Shown: positions 9,778-20,936 of the stretch, piece after piece
How positions within the stretch are numbered: position 1 is the first letter of the stretch
Layout of the letters: the number at the start of each line of letters is the position of its first letter
DNA from: Rostrohypoxylon terebratum
Lineage: Eukaryota; Ascomycota; Sordariomycetes; Xylariales; Hypoxylaceae
Assembly: GCA_022497145.1 (NCBI GenBank)
Contig: MU385886.1
Location: 233,948-297,947, forward strand
Reading direction: 5' to 3'
Length of the DNA: 64,000 nt
Translations under genes and position numbers: made by a program
The notes under the pieces: generated by a model
Databases searched by the model: none
What the model was told of the DNA's origin: nothing
Seen by the model: the letters and a program-made list of their open reading frames with translations, nothing else

Positions 9778-11460
9778 ACACATGATATTCAATGTTGTAC
9801 CCACCCATGTGATGTCAATAGTAGACATGTATTGTACAACCATGATGTAGGTACTCAGTCCAAACTTCCAGTATTATTTGACATTGGAATTGATTTCAAC
9901 ACTACATCACTTTTCAAGTTTCCTTCGTCACATACACTTACGCATACACATATAATAATAGCGTCGCTATACATTGAAAGGCCAGGTCCCATCTACGATC
10001 TCCTCCCTTCAGTGTTCATGATCTACTATATATTTGCCGCGCAAATCACATTCGAGTGGTGCAATATCAGATCATGAGTTCCCCCCCTCCCCCCTGTCGA
10101 GTCCCGTCGAGACGGGTACCATTGGCACCCTCTATCGAAGCCTTGCAGCATGGCCCGGGCAGCATGGCATAGGTTCTATATTAATTAGCAGACGTATCAC
10201 AAGCACATGCTAGTGATCAGTCAGTTGTGCCGTCAGTACAGACCCGAACATCGACATCGAAAACAACACTAGGTACCTAGGTCCAAGAATCCTAGACTAC
10301 CACCATACCCAGATACGGTCAACGAAAGCACCTTACCGCAAAATATGCAAATTACAATTATCAATGGGTTCCTTTCATAAAGATTGGAAAGCCGCACGCT
10401 CAGAAAAGCCCTCGAGTCTACTATAGGTTCAGCTCCCAGAATCGAGAGAGCTATCATAGGCTACGGCCGCACGACGTCATGCACATAATCAACACGGATA
10501 TTGCGGACGTGGGTTTGGAATGGAACCCGATTTGATGGCCACAACTCCCGCGAATTGCCCAACCCTTGCCCCTCCTCCCCCCAAAAATCAGCCATTTTAC
10601 TGTCGGGGACCTCGTCAATCAAAAGTCGATCTGCTTAGATGTACCGCGTTCAGTACACCTCCATGCTACATCACAGCTAGCGGTTCTACCCGGTTGACCT
10701 GCCCAGTACCTACATCTCTATTATATAACACCGGGTGTGAGTGCGTGGAATTTTCGTGTTACTTTCTAACAACCTTGTCGGCAGCATATGAAGACGCTCA
10801 CATGACTTTCCTCATTGACATACCAGCATACACAGCTAGCAACTGAGCTGGAGCTGATTATAATAGGTTTCTGTCTCGCAAGATTATTAACACTAGGTAC
10901 CTACTCGCCGCTGATGGCAACTCCCGCATGGATACGTTGCCATCAGATACAGATACAGATACAGCTACAGCTAGGTTGTCAGGTGCAAGCAGATTCATAA
11001 TGTGATGACCATGGCAGCATGATTCCTTGAAGGCATCAATGCATGTTTTTTTTTGGTTTTTTTTTTTTTACCGGTGTGGCGGCAATGCGTTACTTCAATG
11101 TCATTTGCCTACTACACCGAGATCACATCTCCACAGCCGGTAAGGAGAAACTATTAGGAAGGATTCGCCCTAAACATGCCATGCCGAGCGCGGTGTTACG
11201 GAGTATCCGGGTAAGGGGGGCTATTCGAAACCAATCCGATCGCAAAAGATTGTCATCTCACGCTTGTACAGCTCTCGTATCCGTCGCATCCAGTAAGTAC
11301 AACGAGGAAAGATCGCAATAAGAAAAATATCTGGACAAGCTAAAGTCGCTTTCGAAGCTACACTAGAACACGTCGTCAACCGACGTTCACTTGATGCTAC
11401 CGATGCACTATTCCTCTCTGCGAGTGCTAGATTCCCGAATGTGCGAGTCATTATATACGA

Positions 11461-13136
11461 TTACTCTTTTTTCTTGTCTATCTTAGGTAACCCGATCCAG
11501 AATATCAAGATAACGCCAAGAAACCCGAGGATAACTGGTTGCAGCACTTGCACACCCTTAGCCTGGGCAATGGCACCGACCCCAAAGGGCAAGATCGCAG
11601 CGCCACTACCGCCAAACGCTGCTGCAAACCCAATAGCTCCGACGTGGAGGTGTCGCGGGAGCAGCTTGGACATTGCGACGATGGCAGCCGGAAACAAGGG
11701 TCCGATGAAGAATCCCTGGAGTCCCACAGCGACAGCAGACACGATGAACTGGGGAACTAACCAAAACAGCAGTTCTAAACCCATCGTTATTGGTAGGTAT
11801 ATCTGTCAGATTGGTTAGGAATCAGCAGGAAAAGAAACTCGCGTCAAAATACAAGAGGAAAACTTACCGTGATTGCCAATTTTTCTCCTATTCTCGGTGT
11901 TATGAACCCCAAGACGAAACGCCCGATCGTCAGACCCAGCCAAAATCCAGTAGCCGTCATGCCACTGGCAAATGGTTCGCCCTTTCTCACTTGTATCATG
12001 AACTCGACAATCCACCCACCGAGAGCGACTTCGAGACCGACATAACCAAGCAAGAAAAAAGCACAGAGCCAAGTGACACGGGCCCCGGGATTCTTCAGCA
12101 GAGCTTCTTTGAGGCTGCCTTTGGACGAGTCGGAGTGCTTCGCTAAAGATTCTCTGTATTCGCGGCCTGTCGCCGCCCAAAAGCATGTGACCGATACAAC
12201 TATCTCAAGCGCCGACATTCCAATCTGATCAGGAGGTTAGGTCCGCGTTCTTCTTCATAGCGTCAAAGCGTCAACCGACTCACCATGAGATAGTAAAATG
12301 TGTACCACGGCAGGTTTGCCTTGGTGATCATGGTTGTAGCGATGAGCGGACTTAATACAGCACCAGATCCATAAAGCCCGTGAAGAATGCCAAGCAACTC
12401 ATTCGCTCGTGCCATATTGCCAATCCAGGCATTCCAGCCGGCATCACATATGCCATTGCCGAACCCAGCTATCATGAATGCAATCACCAGGACTGGATAG
12501 GGCGGATGGTTTGCTATAAGTACGTAGGCAATCAGGTGGCATACCGAACACAGGGTAGCAACGCCTCTCTGGCCCAGCTTCATGTGGACGAGATTGTTTG
12601 AGAACGCTGCTGCAGTATATCCGAGGAACGGCGAAAGGAATATAAGTGATACGACTACGTATGTGAGGCCATAGTATGCTTGGATCTATACCCCCAAGTT
12701 AGTTTGACATCTTCATTCTTGAAGCCAGGAAGAATCATACATATGGTATCAGAGGCTATTAAGTATAGGCTATTATTAGTACAATAGTTCATATCGACCC
12801 ACGGATACCTCGACAAACACTTACACCATAGGCGGCATCGTTTGCGCCCATAACGACAAAAGACCAAAAACACGACATGATGCGTGGTATGTTCTTCCGG
12901 GGATAATTCCATCTCTGTAGAGTCTCGGTTACCATGTTCGGGGGCGGGAGCGAGCTCGTTTCCTGATCAAAGGTAACACGGCTATGCCTACTGCTTACTG
13001 GGCGACTTAGGCCATGAGCTGGTACAGATGGATCGCCCTTCGCATCCTGGCCCGGGTACGGCGAGGACATGTACACGGGCTCTAACTCGATGACCGAAGT
13101 TGACGATCCGCCATTGTGTTGCACACGCATGGTCAT
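11461..13136 (-). CDS. MFS transporter, fucose-permease-like (FHS type)
   Basis: Predicted plasma-membrane major facilitator of about 475 residues, reconstructed from five exons plus a microexon on the minus strand: 13136-12825, 12755-12741, 12685-12284, 12224-11868 and 11802-11461. All junctions are phase 0, with donors GTAAGT, GTATGA, GTGAGT, GTAAGT and CTAAC-like branch sites. The 15-nt microexon encodes P-L-I-P-Y and restores the first-helix motif N-D-A-A-Y-G-P-L-I-P-Y that FucP/Bsc6-like fungal transporters share. Other family marks: S-L-I-F-L-S-P-F-L-G-Y in helix 2, G-N-G-I-C-D-A-G-W-N-A-W-I-G, H-G-L-Y-G-S-G-A-V-L-S-P, and G-F-W-L-G-L-T-I-G-R. The hydrophilic N-terminus (about 90 residues) should be cytosolic. 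The substrate is unknown; a sugar or related small solute is an inference from the family. No catabolic cluster lies next to it. Confidence 0.85.
12741..12755 (-). other. 15-nt microexon of the MFS gene
   Basis: Flanked on the minus strand by an intron ending TTAATAG (12756-12824, 69 nt, donor GTAAGT) and one starting GTATGA (12686-12740, 55 nt, with ACTAAC branch and TATAG acceptor). It encodes P-L-I-P-Y, which is expected at this place in the family. Confidence 0.8.
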
Positions 13137-13758
13137 AGCAGGAGAATGGATAGCCGTGTCCGTTCACCAGGATACTTTCCAACGCGGTCTTCCAACCGAA
13201 TTAATTTGAGGAAAGAGGACGGCAAGTGATTCCTAGAAGGAAGTCGGGAATATATCCTCTCCCCCCCCCCCGGCGCGCCCTCCCGATACACACCGATAGA
13301 GAAGCTCCGGTCCACGATCCGATCTTTGATAAGACAAAGAATAGACGAATGATGAAATTTGGTATGTCGCAGCTCGGGAAAGCTCCCGAAAAGCACCGGT
13401 AGAACATCGGCTTCTCCACATTGTAAGCAAGGACATAGGGCCATAGGTAGCAAGGTTTAGGCCGCCTACGATTCGTCGTCATTGTGATAGCGGTTATGTT
13501 ATGTGTTAGGTACTATGTGGGAATTCCTTGAACGGGTATCTGGACCGGCATCGCTCCTCTGACCAGCTTCCGCAATCGTATCTATTTTTCATGGCCCGCA
13601 CATCCACCCTAACCTCTATAGTAGTATGTATGTACGCGCTGGCATCAAGGGTCCGCGGAAAAGGTATATCGGATAACCCGTCTAGTAGTAGATTATTTAC
13701 CTATATAATGGATAAGATGGACGAGAGGGAAGTTATGTTGTGTTTTCTTTTACCTTAT

Positions 13759-13785
13759 GACCTAGGTCCTAGGTAGGTACCTACT
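13759..13785. repeat. CCTAGG/TAGGTACCTA cluster
   Basis: Consecutive CCTAGGTCCTAGGTAGGTACC-type words, the same family as at 9734, 14017 and 19329. Confidence 0.65.
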
Positions 13786-14016
13786 TAAATAACACATTGT
13801 TTTTTCTGCTCTTCGGACGTAATCGACATTCTCCTCTTCAACACCTTTTTTTTCTTTATCATCTAGGGACTTACTAGTAACTAGGACCCTAGGTACGAAG
13901 TACTTACAAACTATCATAATGGACGACAATGGCGATTGGTTGTGTTACCAATGAATAAACCCGTTTTTTTTTCATGGCTGTCAAGACAGACGATTAACCC
14001 TCAGGCAAGAGAAGGC

Positions 14017-14040
14017 TACCTACCTAGGACCTAGGTACCT
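14017..14040. repeat. CCTAGG/TAGGTACCTA cluster
   Basis: TACCTAGGACCTAGGTACCT-type palindromic array of the dispersed family. Confidence 0.65.
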
Positions 14041-15104
14041 TTACATGCCATGTCTGACCAAAGGCCCAGATCGGTAGGGGTAGGTGGTGAGCCGGCAACC
14101 ACATGTGCCTGCATCTAGGTACTATACCTAAATACCTAGATTTTTAAAAGAATAGGTATAAATGCATGTGATCGCTGAGATTCAAGCGATATACGTATAT
14201 ATATATCATCTGCTGCATGGGATGGTCGAGTTTCGTCCAACTGTCCCGGGGGCGATATAGACACCCACCCTTCCCTGATAGGATACTCGGCGCCGAAGAA
14301 CACGGGCACCATGTGTGAAGATCTCGGCAAACTACCTATAGCGTCCCGAAAGCGCGTGGTCATGTACCTACCCGAGCGCTAACTTCGGCAGTACTCGCAT
14401 GACCCCGAGACGCAGGTCCAGGCGTCCAAGCAAGAGGGCAAGTTCCTGGTTGTTGGGTCCTCTGGCGGTATTGATGCCTGACGTACTTCTGCTCCTAGGT
14501 GTTCCTAGGTGCTCCCAGGAAGGTAGGTTTGGTACACTATGGACATCTATTCACGTCAAGGAACTATTGTACATAGAATAGAAACCTAGGACCTAGGCAA
14601 CTCCAGTTCCGAATGAAAGAGGTATGAACCACGTCAAGCAATTGATACAAGGTAGAATCTAGATAGTGATAAAAAATGTTCTTTCTATGGTGACTATTTA
14701 ATATCATCAGAGCTAGCAACCTTTTGATGCAGCTCAAAGTTTGTTTCTTGGCTATGAATTCTGATTTCAGGCAAGGGTGAGCCCTGTGAGGGTGTCTCGC
14801 GTCCAACCACCCAGCCATCGTACGTCCGAACTTCTTTTTCCAAGCCGTAGAGCTTTTAGGGTTCTAGTTGGTGAACTAGATTCAACCCTCTTCGGTAGGC
14901 ATACCTAAATGTAATAACCCAAAGATGCGATTTTCCATCTTCCATCCAATCCCAATGCTTCAAGACCACCCAACCCTGTAACTCCGGTCCATGCGCGTGT
15001 ATGATCTGTATGATACAAGTGTTCGTCTTCGCCTACGTTTTAACGAATGATGCAGCTGAGGCCACTGATTTCGGTGCTCACTAGCAGGAGCAAAACTGGC
15101 AGTC

Positions 15105-16994
15105 CTACCGCCCCTGTAACTTTCGAAACCAATTCGTCAAGCCCCTAAGCTTCTGATTCTTGGCCTTGTGGTCCGGTTCATCCCTTTGATCATTTTGCAG
15201 TGGGCCTTGGAAGAAGGAATTCCGCTTGTTATCAGGCGCTTCAGCGAATTCGACATTACTGGAATTAAAAGCTTTGGAATCGACTGAATAACATGCAGAA
15301 ACGGCCCGTCGTTTTTGAGCCAAAGGAGTGAGATTCAAGGTCCGAGTGTTGTTTTCTGTGGACATCTCCGTGGGGGACGATGTTAGCGGTGCGTCTAACA
15401 CAGCTGCCAATGAACTATCCACATTTCTGTTCACTGGGCCACTCCAGTCACCGCTAAACGGTCTCCTGATCTTCAATCCTTGATCGAGACTACCACTCGC
15501 CTGACTTGGGTTCATATCCGTACCGTTACGTTTTGGCATGAAAGGGGCGCCGAAAGATGTTGCCCTCCTAGGAAGCACGCCAGCTCCCAACGGATCGTTC
15601 TTTAACGCGGACCCCGGGAATTTGCGTCGACAGCTAGCTTCCGCAAAAGTGACTTTGGGAGCCATATCTGTGTTGACGCTCAATGATCGCCTACGAGTCA
15701 CTCCGTTCGTGTCTAATGATGGAGCCAGGACGGATGCGCCTAGATCTGCCGGCTTATAATTCGGCGGGGAACCATGACGAAGTATCATCCAAATAGCTGA
15801 TATGGTAATGAAGGTCTTCTGCCAATCTTCTACTTCTCGAGTCGTTCGTTCAAACGGATTCTCTTCGCTGGTAGAAGAAGGTGTGGGTGTAGATAACAAA
15901 GGAGAAGTCGGCGGGTAACGACTGGCGGATTGGGAAACTGTGGTATATGTGTCGAGAATATCGAGAGAAGAATTTGTGAGGGTGGCCATAATGGGATGAC
16001 GTCGACAGTTCGGGTCGATTATACTGAATGTGTATTTATAGTCGGCTGAGGGCGGAGGTGGCGTGGATCCGCGTGCAGTTGTCGGCGTTGCGGGCTGCGA
16101 TTTCGTAGCAACTTGTTTGCGAACCCACCGAGCCGTGGTGGTGTTTCCGCTAGAATCGACGGAGACGAACTCATACGAGCATGAGCCCATACCATTCGGT
16201 CGAGGCGTCGCGGTCCATACCGTACCGTCAGCTAACACGATCTCAGCTTTATCTTCTGTTCTTAGTGGACTCAATATAGCCAGAAGTTCGCGGGATTTGA
16301 TATCGTCCTCGTCGCCTTCACTATCCGATCCAGAAGCCTGCGCATAATCCTCGCTCTTGACCAACATCACATCCTGAACATTCAATTCCCGTTTAATGCG
16401 GGCGATCAGGGGAAATCGCTTCAACAATGGCGCAATCAAGGATCCAGCTATTGCAGACGAGGGATATACATCGATAATCGGTCTCGGACGCTTGTTAGCG
16501 GATAACTGCTGAATTTGAAGCAATAATTTCGGACGAATATGGATCAGCATCTGCTTGTTGCGTAACTTCGGAGGCGGGTGGGCGAAGAGAAAGGTGGTGC
16601 TCTTCCGAGGGGCCCTTCGACGGGTACGACGAGGGGATGACGAAACCCGGCTTGCGTCACTGTCGGAAGCAATGGAGCCTTCATCTTCGCTCATCGCTTC
16701 TTGCTTCACTAGTGTCGGGGAATCGCATTTGGGTTTCTCAAATCTTACGACCGGTTGAGAAGTCTTAGGGACTTGCTCTGAGAGAGGCCTTGATCGCCTT
16801 GTATCTAGAGAGTTATCTAGGGAATTGGATTCACTAGGAGAGGGAGTCTCGGTACTATTATGATAGGGTGGTGTTCGATTTATAGGTTTAGCGAAAGCAG
16901 ACCGCAGAAGTGGATTGCGTCGGTGACCAGGTTGAGGGACGGGCCGGTTTGAATATTCATGGCCGTGGAGGCTTGCTCCCGAATGTAGGAACAT
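15105..16994 (-). CDS. conserved hypothetical protein with PH-like/beta-rich centre
   Basis: A 629-residue intronless protein starting at ATG 16994. I do not recognise a named family. The N-terminal 130 residues are Ser/Pro/Arg-rich with an acidic patch and a basic R-R-T-R-R-R-A-P-R-K stretch. Residues about 135-350 look folded: K-R-P-R-P-I-I-D-V-Y-P-S-S, a helix ending near L-L-K-R-F-P-L-I-A-R-I-K-R-E-L-N, and beta-like strands A-E-I-V-L-A-D-G-T-V-W-T-A-T-P and Y-E-F-V-S-V-D-S-S-G-N-T-T-T-A-R-W-V-R. The alternating strands around the second block suggest a lipid- or peptide-binding PH-like module, but that is an inference from pattern only. The rest is low-complexity, ending in the basic tail L-T-N-W-F-R-K-L-Q-G-R. 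No signal peptide or membrane segment is seen. Confidence 0.8.
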   Translation of the reverse strand: MFLHSGASLHGHEYSNRPVPQPGHRRNPLLRSAFAKPINRTPPYHNSTETPSPSESNSLDNSLDTRRSRPLSEQVPKTSQPVVRFEKPKCDSPTLVKQEAMSEDEGSIASDSDASRVSSSPRRTRRRAPRKSTTFLFAHPPPKLRNKQMLIHIRPKLLLQIQQLSANKRPRPIIDVYPSSAIAGSLIAPLLKRFPLIARIKRELNVQDVMLVKSEDYAQASGSDSEGDEDDIKSRELLAILSPLRTEDKAEIVLADGTVWTATPRPNGMGSCSYEFVSVDSSGNTTTARWVRKQVATKSQPATPTTARGSTPPPPSADYKYTFSIIDPNCRRHPIMATLTNSSLDILDTYTTVSQSASRYPPTSPLLSTPTPSSTSEENPFERTTREVEDWQKTFITISAIWMILRHGSPPNYKPADLGASVLAPSLDTNGVTRRRSLSVNTDMAPKVTFAEASCRRKFPGSALKNDPLGAGVLPRRATSFGAPFMPKRNGTDMNPSQASGSLDQGLKIRRPFSGDWSGPVNRNVDSSLAAVLDAPLTSSPTEMSTENNTRTLNLTPLAQKRRAVSACYSVDSKAFNSSNVEFAEAPDNKRNSFFQGPLQNDQRDEPDHKAKNQKLRGLTNWFRKLQGR

Positions 16995-18685
16995 TATGAA
17001 GAAGCGGCCATCAAAGCTTCAGTCTCTGCAATCTAAGTGGGGAGGTGTTGTGAAAAGCTCGGGTCTAAATGCAGCTTCTGTCGGCAGCTAATAGGTTCCG
17101 AACCAAAACGGTGTTCGTGCCGTGTCTCGTGAGAATTCACTTTGCGCTCAAGAATTCAAGAGTATATTGTAGAGGAGAAGAGTGGAGAGAAACGAAGACG
17201 AGCCAAGTAACCATCCAAAACCTTTCCTAATATAAGCCGTATAAAATCGAGTCCCGAAGTGAATCCGGAACTAAAACAGGCGACTATTGTGTAAAATATT
17301 AAGGCTCGGGAGGCAGAATATCAGATGTATGTAGAGGAAGCACTCTAGGAGGTAGATCAAGTGGAGAGCTGAGAGTCGAATCGTTTGATGGACCCCCAGG
17401 GCTGGAATACGCGTATAGGATCAGAGGACAGGGGGCATTAACGGGGGCTTTATTGGGGGCTTTACTTCGTAATGGGGGCTTTTAATAGGGGCTGCGAGGG
17501 CTGCGAGGGTAGACGGCAGGAATCGGTGGAGTCTGATCGTTGTCAGCCCATGTGCGTGCCCCGTCTTTGCTGGGCTACCAGGTAGGTAAGTTTCCACAGG
17601 CTCAGCTCTCGGATCGGAGCCGACTTTCCCAATGATTCGCAGACGTTTGAAGACTTCCAAGGTTGTAACAGAACTTAGAGTCCGAGTCGGTTATTCGCAA
17701 CAGCCCGAGTCTAGATCTTAGCTACCTCGAGCGCTATTCGTTGGCGCTCTACACAGCAGCACAGGTAGCTAATGGGTACTAGCTAATAATGGGAAGCTAA
17801 TAGGCAGCTAATCGCTAGCTTGGCTCATGACGCCGAGGCCGAGGTATAAAATATTCAACTTCAAGAAAACAAGAAGGAAGATCGTGAGGGTCGTCAGAGT
17901 TTTTTTTCTTTAGTTTTTTCCTTTTCCTTTTTCTTCTTGGACCGATTCGACGGGCTAGTTGATACTTTCACGTAAGTACCTAATAGATTATGAAGTTGCA
18001 ATATGAAGAGAAGGGAGAGATCAGGCAGATAACGGTTGGTCCAACGTATGTTTGATCGTAAGGGTGGAGGAAATGAGATGGCAGGTTATGGGGTAGCATT
18101 GGACGGTGGACTGGACGGTGGACTGGGCTGGACTGACTTTGAATGGCGCACTGGACGATGCAGTGGGTGGTGGCCGGGTGGTGTTTGTGGTGTTTGTGGT
18201 GTTTATTATTGATACTATGTATTATGGCAATGGGTAATAATTAAAAGGTTGGAATGGGAGATTGGGAGAATGGGAGAATGGGAGAATGCGCGACTCGAAA
18301 GCGAAAACGAAGAATCCGAGTGGTAGTACAATTGGACAGTACTGCCGTCCGCTATTCTAGTAGGTACTGTACATATTATGTACTAGGTAGGTGTCGCAGA
18401 TGAAAAAGTGAGATGGATGGATCCATCCCTAGAGAGTTCAACCTCTCAGGGCTCTCAGGGCTGGACAGCTTTAATGGGTCAATGAGTCCGAACCTCCAGG
18501 GCTGGTTGGTCGGCACCTGCAGTTACCTAGTTATGGATGTAGGTCCAGTATTTCTACGTACTATGTACATTGTAGGTACCTATGTACGTATCGAACAGGC
18601 ATAGATCCCTCCTTATCCCTCCCTAGTGTCTTCCTTAACGCCCCATAAGGCATAGAAAATCTCGGAAATCGCAAAAAATCACAGG

Positions 18686-18707
18686 TTCGACCGGTTAATC
18701 GGTCGAA
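18686..18707. repeat. perfect inverted repeat (8-bp arms, 6-nt loop)
   Basis: Arms TTCGACCG (18686-18693) and CGGTCGAA (18700-18707) flank the loop GTTAAT. It could be a dyad binding site in the shared upstream region of two divergent genes or a chance hairpin. Confidence 0.7.
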
Positions 18708-19328
18708 AAAGGAAACAACTCTTCAAAGGGGAAAAAGAAGAAGAAGAAGGAGGAGGAGTAGGAGAAAATCGAGTGCGCTAGGCTTTCCTTATTCTTCTTC
18801 TCTCGGTTGGTGCGGATGATTCCTACCTACCTACCTTACATCTATAGTATTACATGATCCATATGCATTCATTCTATTGGATGTTCCTATCCCATCTTTC
18901 TTCTAATCTTTCCTTGGGGGCGGGTCAGATCAGTAACGGGCTACTTGTCGATATTTACATACCTCTTACTGGACGCGACGGTTCCTTTGCCGAGCCCGCT
19001 ATCTCAAGCCACTGTCGCCAGTGCCGAGTCATGCGAAGCAGAGCTCAAAGTTCGTCATCTCATCTCATCTCATCTCGTCCAGTCTAGCCTAGTCCAGTCC
19101 ATCCAGACACATATGGACCAGAATTGGTATATTCGGGTTACCGTGTCTTGGATTACATATTATAAGCCGTTAGATATAAATGAGCTTAAATGGTTTGTCA
19201 TTGGCCTTCTTGGTCTTATTGATCTCAGTTTCGAGCGTTGTACATATGTAGATGAATCAATGAATCAGCCACAGCGGCACATCGATATTGCCTACCCTCG
19301 GGCCTCAAGACCTCACAGTAAGTACAAT

Positions 19329-19360
19329 ACCTACCTAGTAGGTCCTAGGTCCTAGGTAGG
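19329..19360. repeat. CCTAGG/TAGGTACCTA cluster
   Basis: ACCTACCTAGTAGG followed by two CCTAGGT copies, the same dispersed palindromic family. Confidence 0.65.
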
Positions 19361-20523
19361 TGCTGTATAGGTAGGAGTCGATACATCCATGTGTAATAGG
19401 TATTGTACATTCCAATACACTCGTCCAACTCGTTTTCGTATCCAATCAAGAATCCGTATGAGGGCGTCATTCATTTGTCGGTGAGGCCACAACGCCGCGG
19501 GAACGTTGAATGCCTGATGATCATGAAACCATGTGTCCCAGACTCCCAGCGGATTGACAGACTAAAAGATGTCGACCTATTTGAGCACATCAGTAATCTA
19601 TCATAGTACTGTACTGCCAGCCTAGGACCTAGGCACCTATTACCTCCTATCCTCTATCTGTACTAGGCGATATTATGCCTCGGACAACACACGTAGTCCG
19701 TTAGCTAGCACTTCTTCACTTTGAAGGAGAAAAAAGATTCGAGAAATCGGTCACCTTCCCCATATCGTCCCGCGGAAGCCGAGGCAGATGACTTTTTAGT
19801 ACCTGTTTTAGTGGCTTTAGTAGCGTTAATGACGGATCCAATGCTTACAATCAGTGCTCGAGAAATTTCCACGACAGCAGATCCATCTAACCTTGTCTAT
19901 TCTTAGGTACTGTGCACCTGGTATTAACGAAGTTACCTAATGAAGATAATGAAGATCGTGACTTGGAGGTGTCGGCGGCGGTGTTTAGGGATACTCCCGA
20001 GATCTGTGATGACAATGAATAGGAACCCTGTAAAGTCCGTCGGGTTCGGGAGCAACAATGACGACATGCCGCGGATTCCGTTGCTCTTCCCGATCTTCCT
20101 GGTCTTCTCGATCTTCCCGTAATATCCTACGCCTTCATTCTACTATCCATAGAATTTATACATCAAGTCATTGGGATTGGTCAATGATATGTCCAATTAT
20201 AATAGTCTTGGCTGAAGGTAAGATGACATCCCCCTATCGGAGAATTTTGGTGCCAATGTGCCTCTTTCCCTGAAGGGGGACCGTGATACCAAGGTCCAAA
20301 GATGTAGGACCTAGGTATCGGAAGAAACATTTAGACCTTGTTCGTTCGTCTGAACTTTGAAGAATGTCGCAACTCGCAAGAAGTATCGTCGAGAAGAGAA
20401 TGTCGGCAATACCTATCAATCAGCTCTAAATAGTGGGTGATTGGAAACTTGAACCTTGACCCTTGCCAGCTTCGAACTTCGAACTTCGACTGCTTCCCGA
20501 ATTTTTGTGGTACAGTAGTAGAT

Positions 20524-20555
20524 GTACCTAAGGTACCTAAGACTTAGGTAAGTAC
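20524..20555. repeat. TACCTAAGGTACCTA cluster upstream of GPI18
   Basis: Variant copies (TACCTAAGGTA, CTTAGGTAAGTAC) lie about 400 bp upstream of the GPI18 start codon. Confidence 0.55.
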
Positions 20556-20936
20556 GTATCTCAGCCAAGATCATTGATGTCACTACCTACGAGTAGTAGT
20601 GTAGTACTGGAGGTACACTAGTCTATCTTGGCTGCTTCGAGTTATGTAATAGACCTTGGATCTTTTGGCGGTGCACGATGAAAAGCCACTTCTCTTTCTA
20701 CAGGACTGTGGCTTAAGCTCTTCTATTGACCCACCTATTCCGTAAACTTTCCAAGCTGCCCAAGTTCAACAGGCTCAAATGTCAATTGCTCTCAACCTTG
20801 GAACTTCCAACAACTTCCAACTCCCGACATTTCGAACATTCAAACGTCAAACATCAATTTGCACGCGTGAAAATGAATCGAAAATAATACTTTAAAAATA
20901 GAAATAGAAATAACGCCATCCCTTTAACTTCTAGCC

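Larger units (their letters stand above)
8424..11460. other. 3 kb intergenic region
   Basis: Lies between the Blm10 start and the 3' end of the MFS gene. It contains a (CTGGCA)n-like microsatellite at 9010-9044, a strong CCTAGG/TAGGTA cluster at 9734-9777, another at 10270-10283, a short (GATACA)n run near 10950-10970 and a poly-T run near 11047-11070. Short ORFs here are unrelated to anything I recognise and have no splice-linked extension. Confidence 0.5.
13137..15104. other. 2 kb intergenic region rich in CCTAGG words
   Basis: Promoter side of the MFS gene and 3' side of the next minus-strand gene. CCTAGG/TAGGTA clusters occur at 13759-13785, 13880-13900, 14017-14040, 14115-14145, 14495-14515 and 14584-14598. 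A C10 run near 13261-13270 and short T runs are also present. No gene is supported. Confidence 0.5.
16995..20936. other. 3.9 kb intergenic region
   Basis: Between two divergently transcribed genes (hypothetical on minus, GPI18 on plus), so both promoters lie here. Seen: three imperfect copies of a GGGGGCTTT word (17437-17480), GGGAGAAT repeats (18265-18290), a (GAA/GGA)n purine run near 18738-18765, a perfect 8-bp hairpin at 18686-18707, CATCT repeats near 19053-19075 and CCTAGG clusters at 19329-19360, 19619-19640 and 20524-20555. Short ORFs do not look coding. Confidence 0.5.

Noticed and set aside
10520..10846. 108-codon plus-strand ORF in an intergenic region
   Set aside because: Low-complexity, no recognisable domain, no splice partner, and no promoter-like context.
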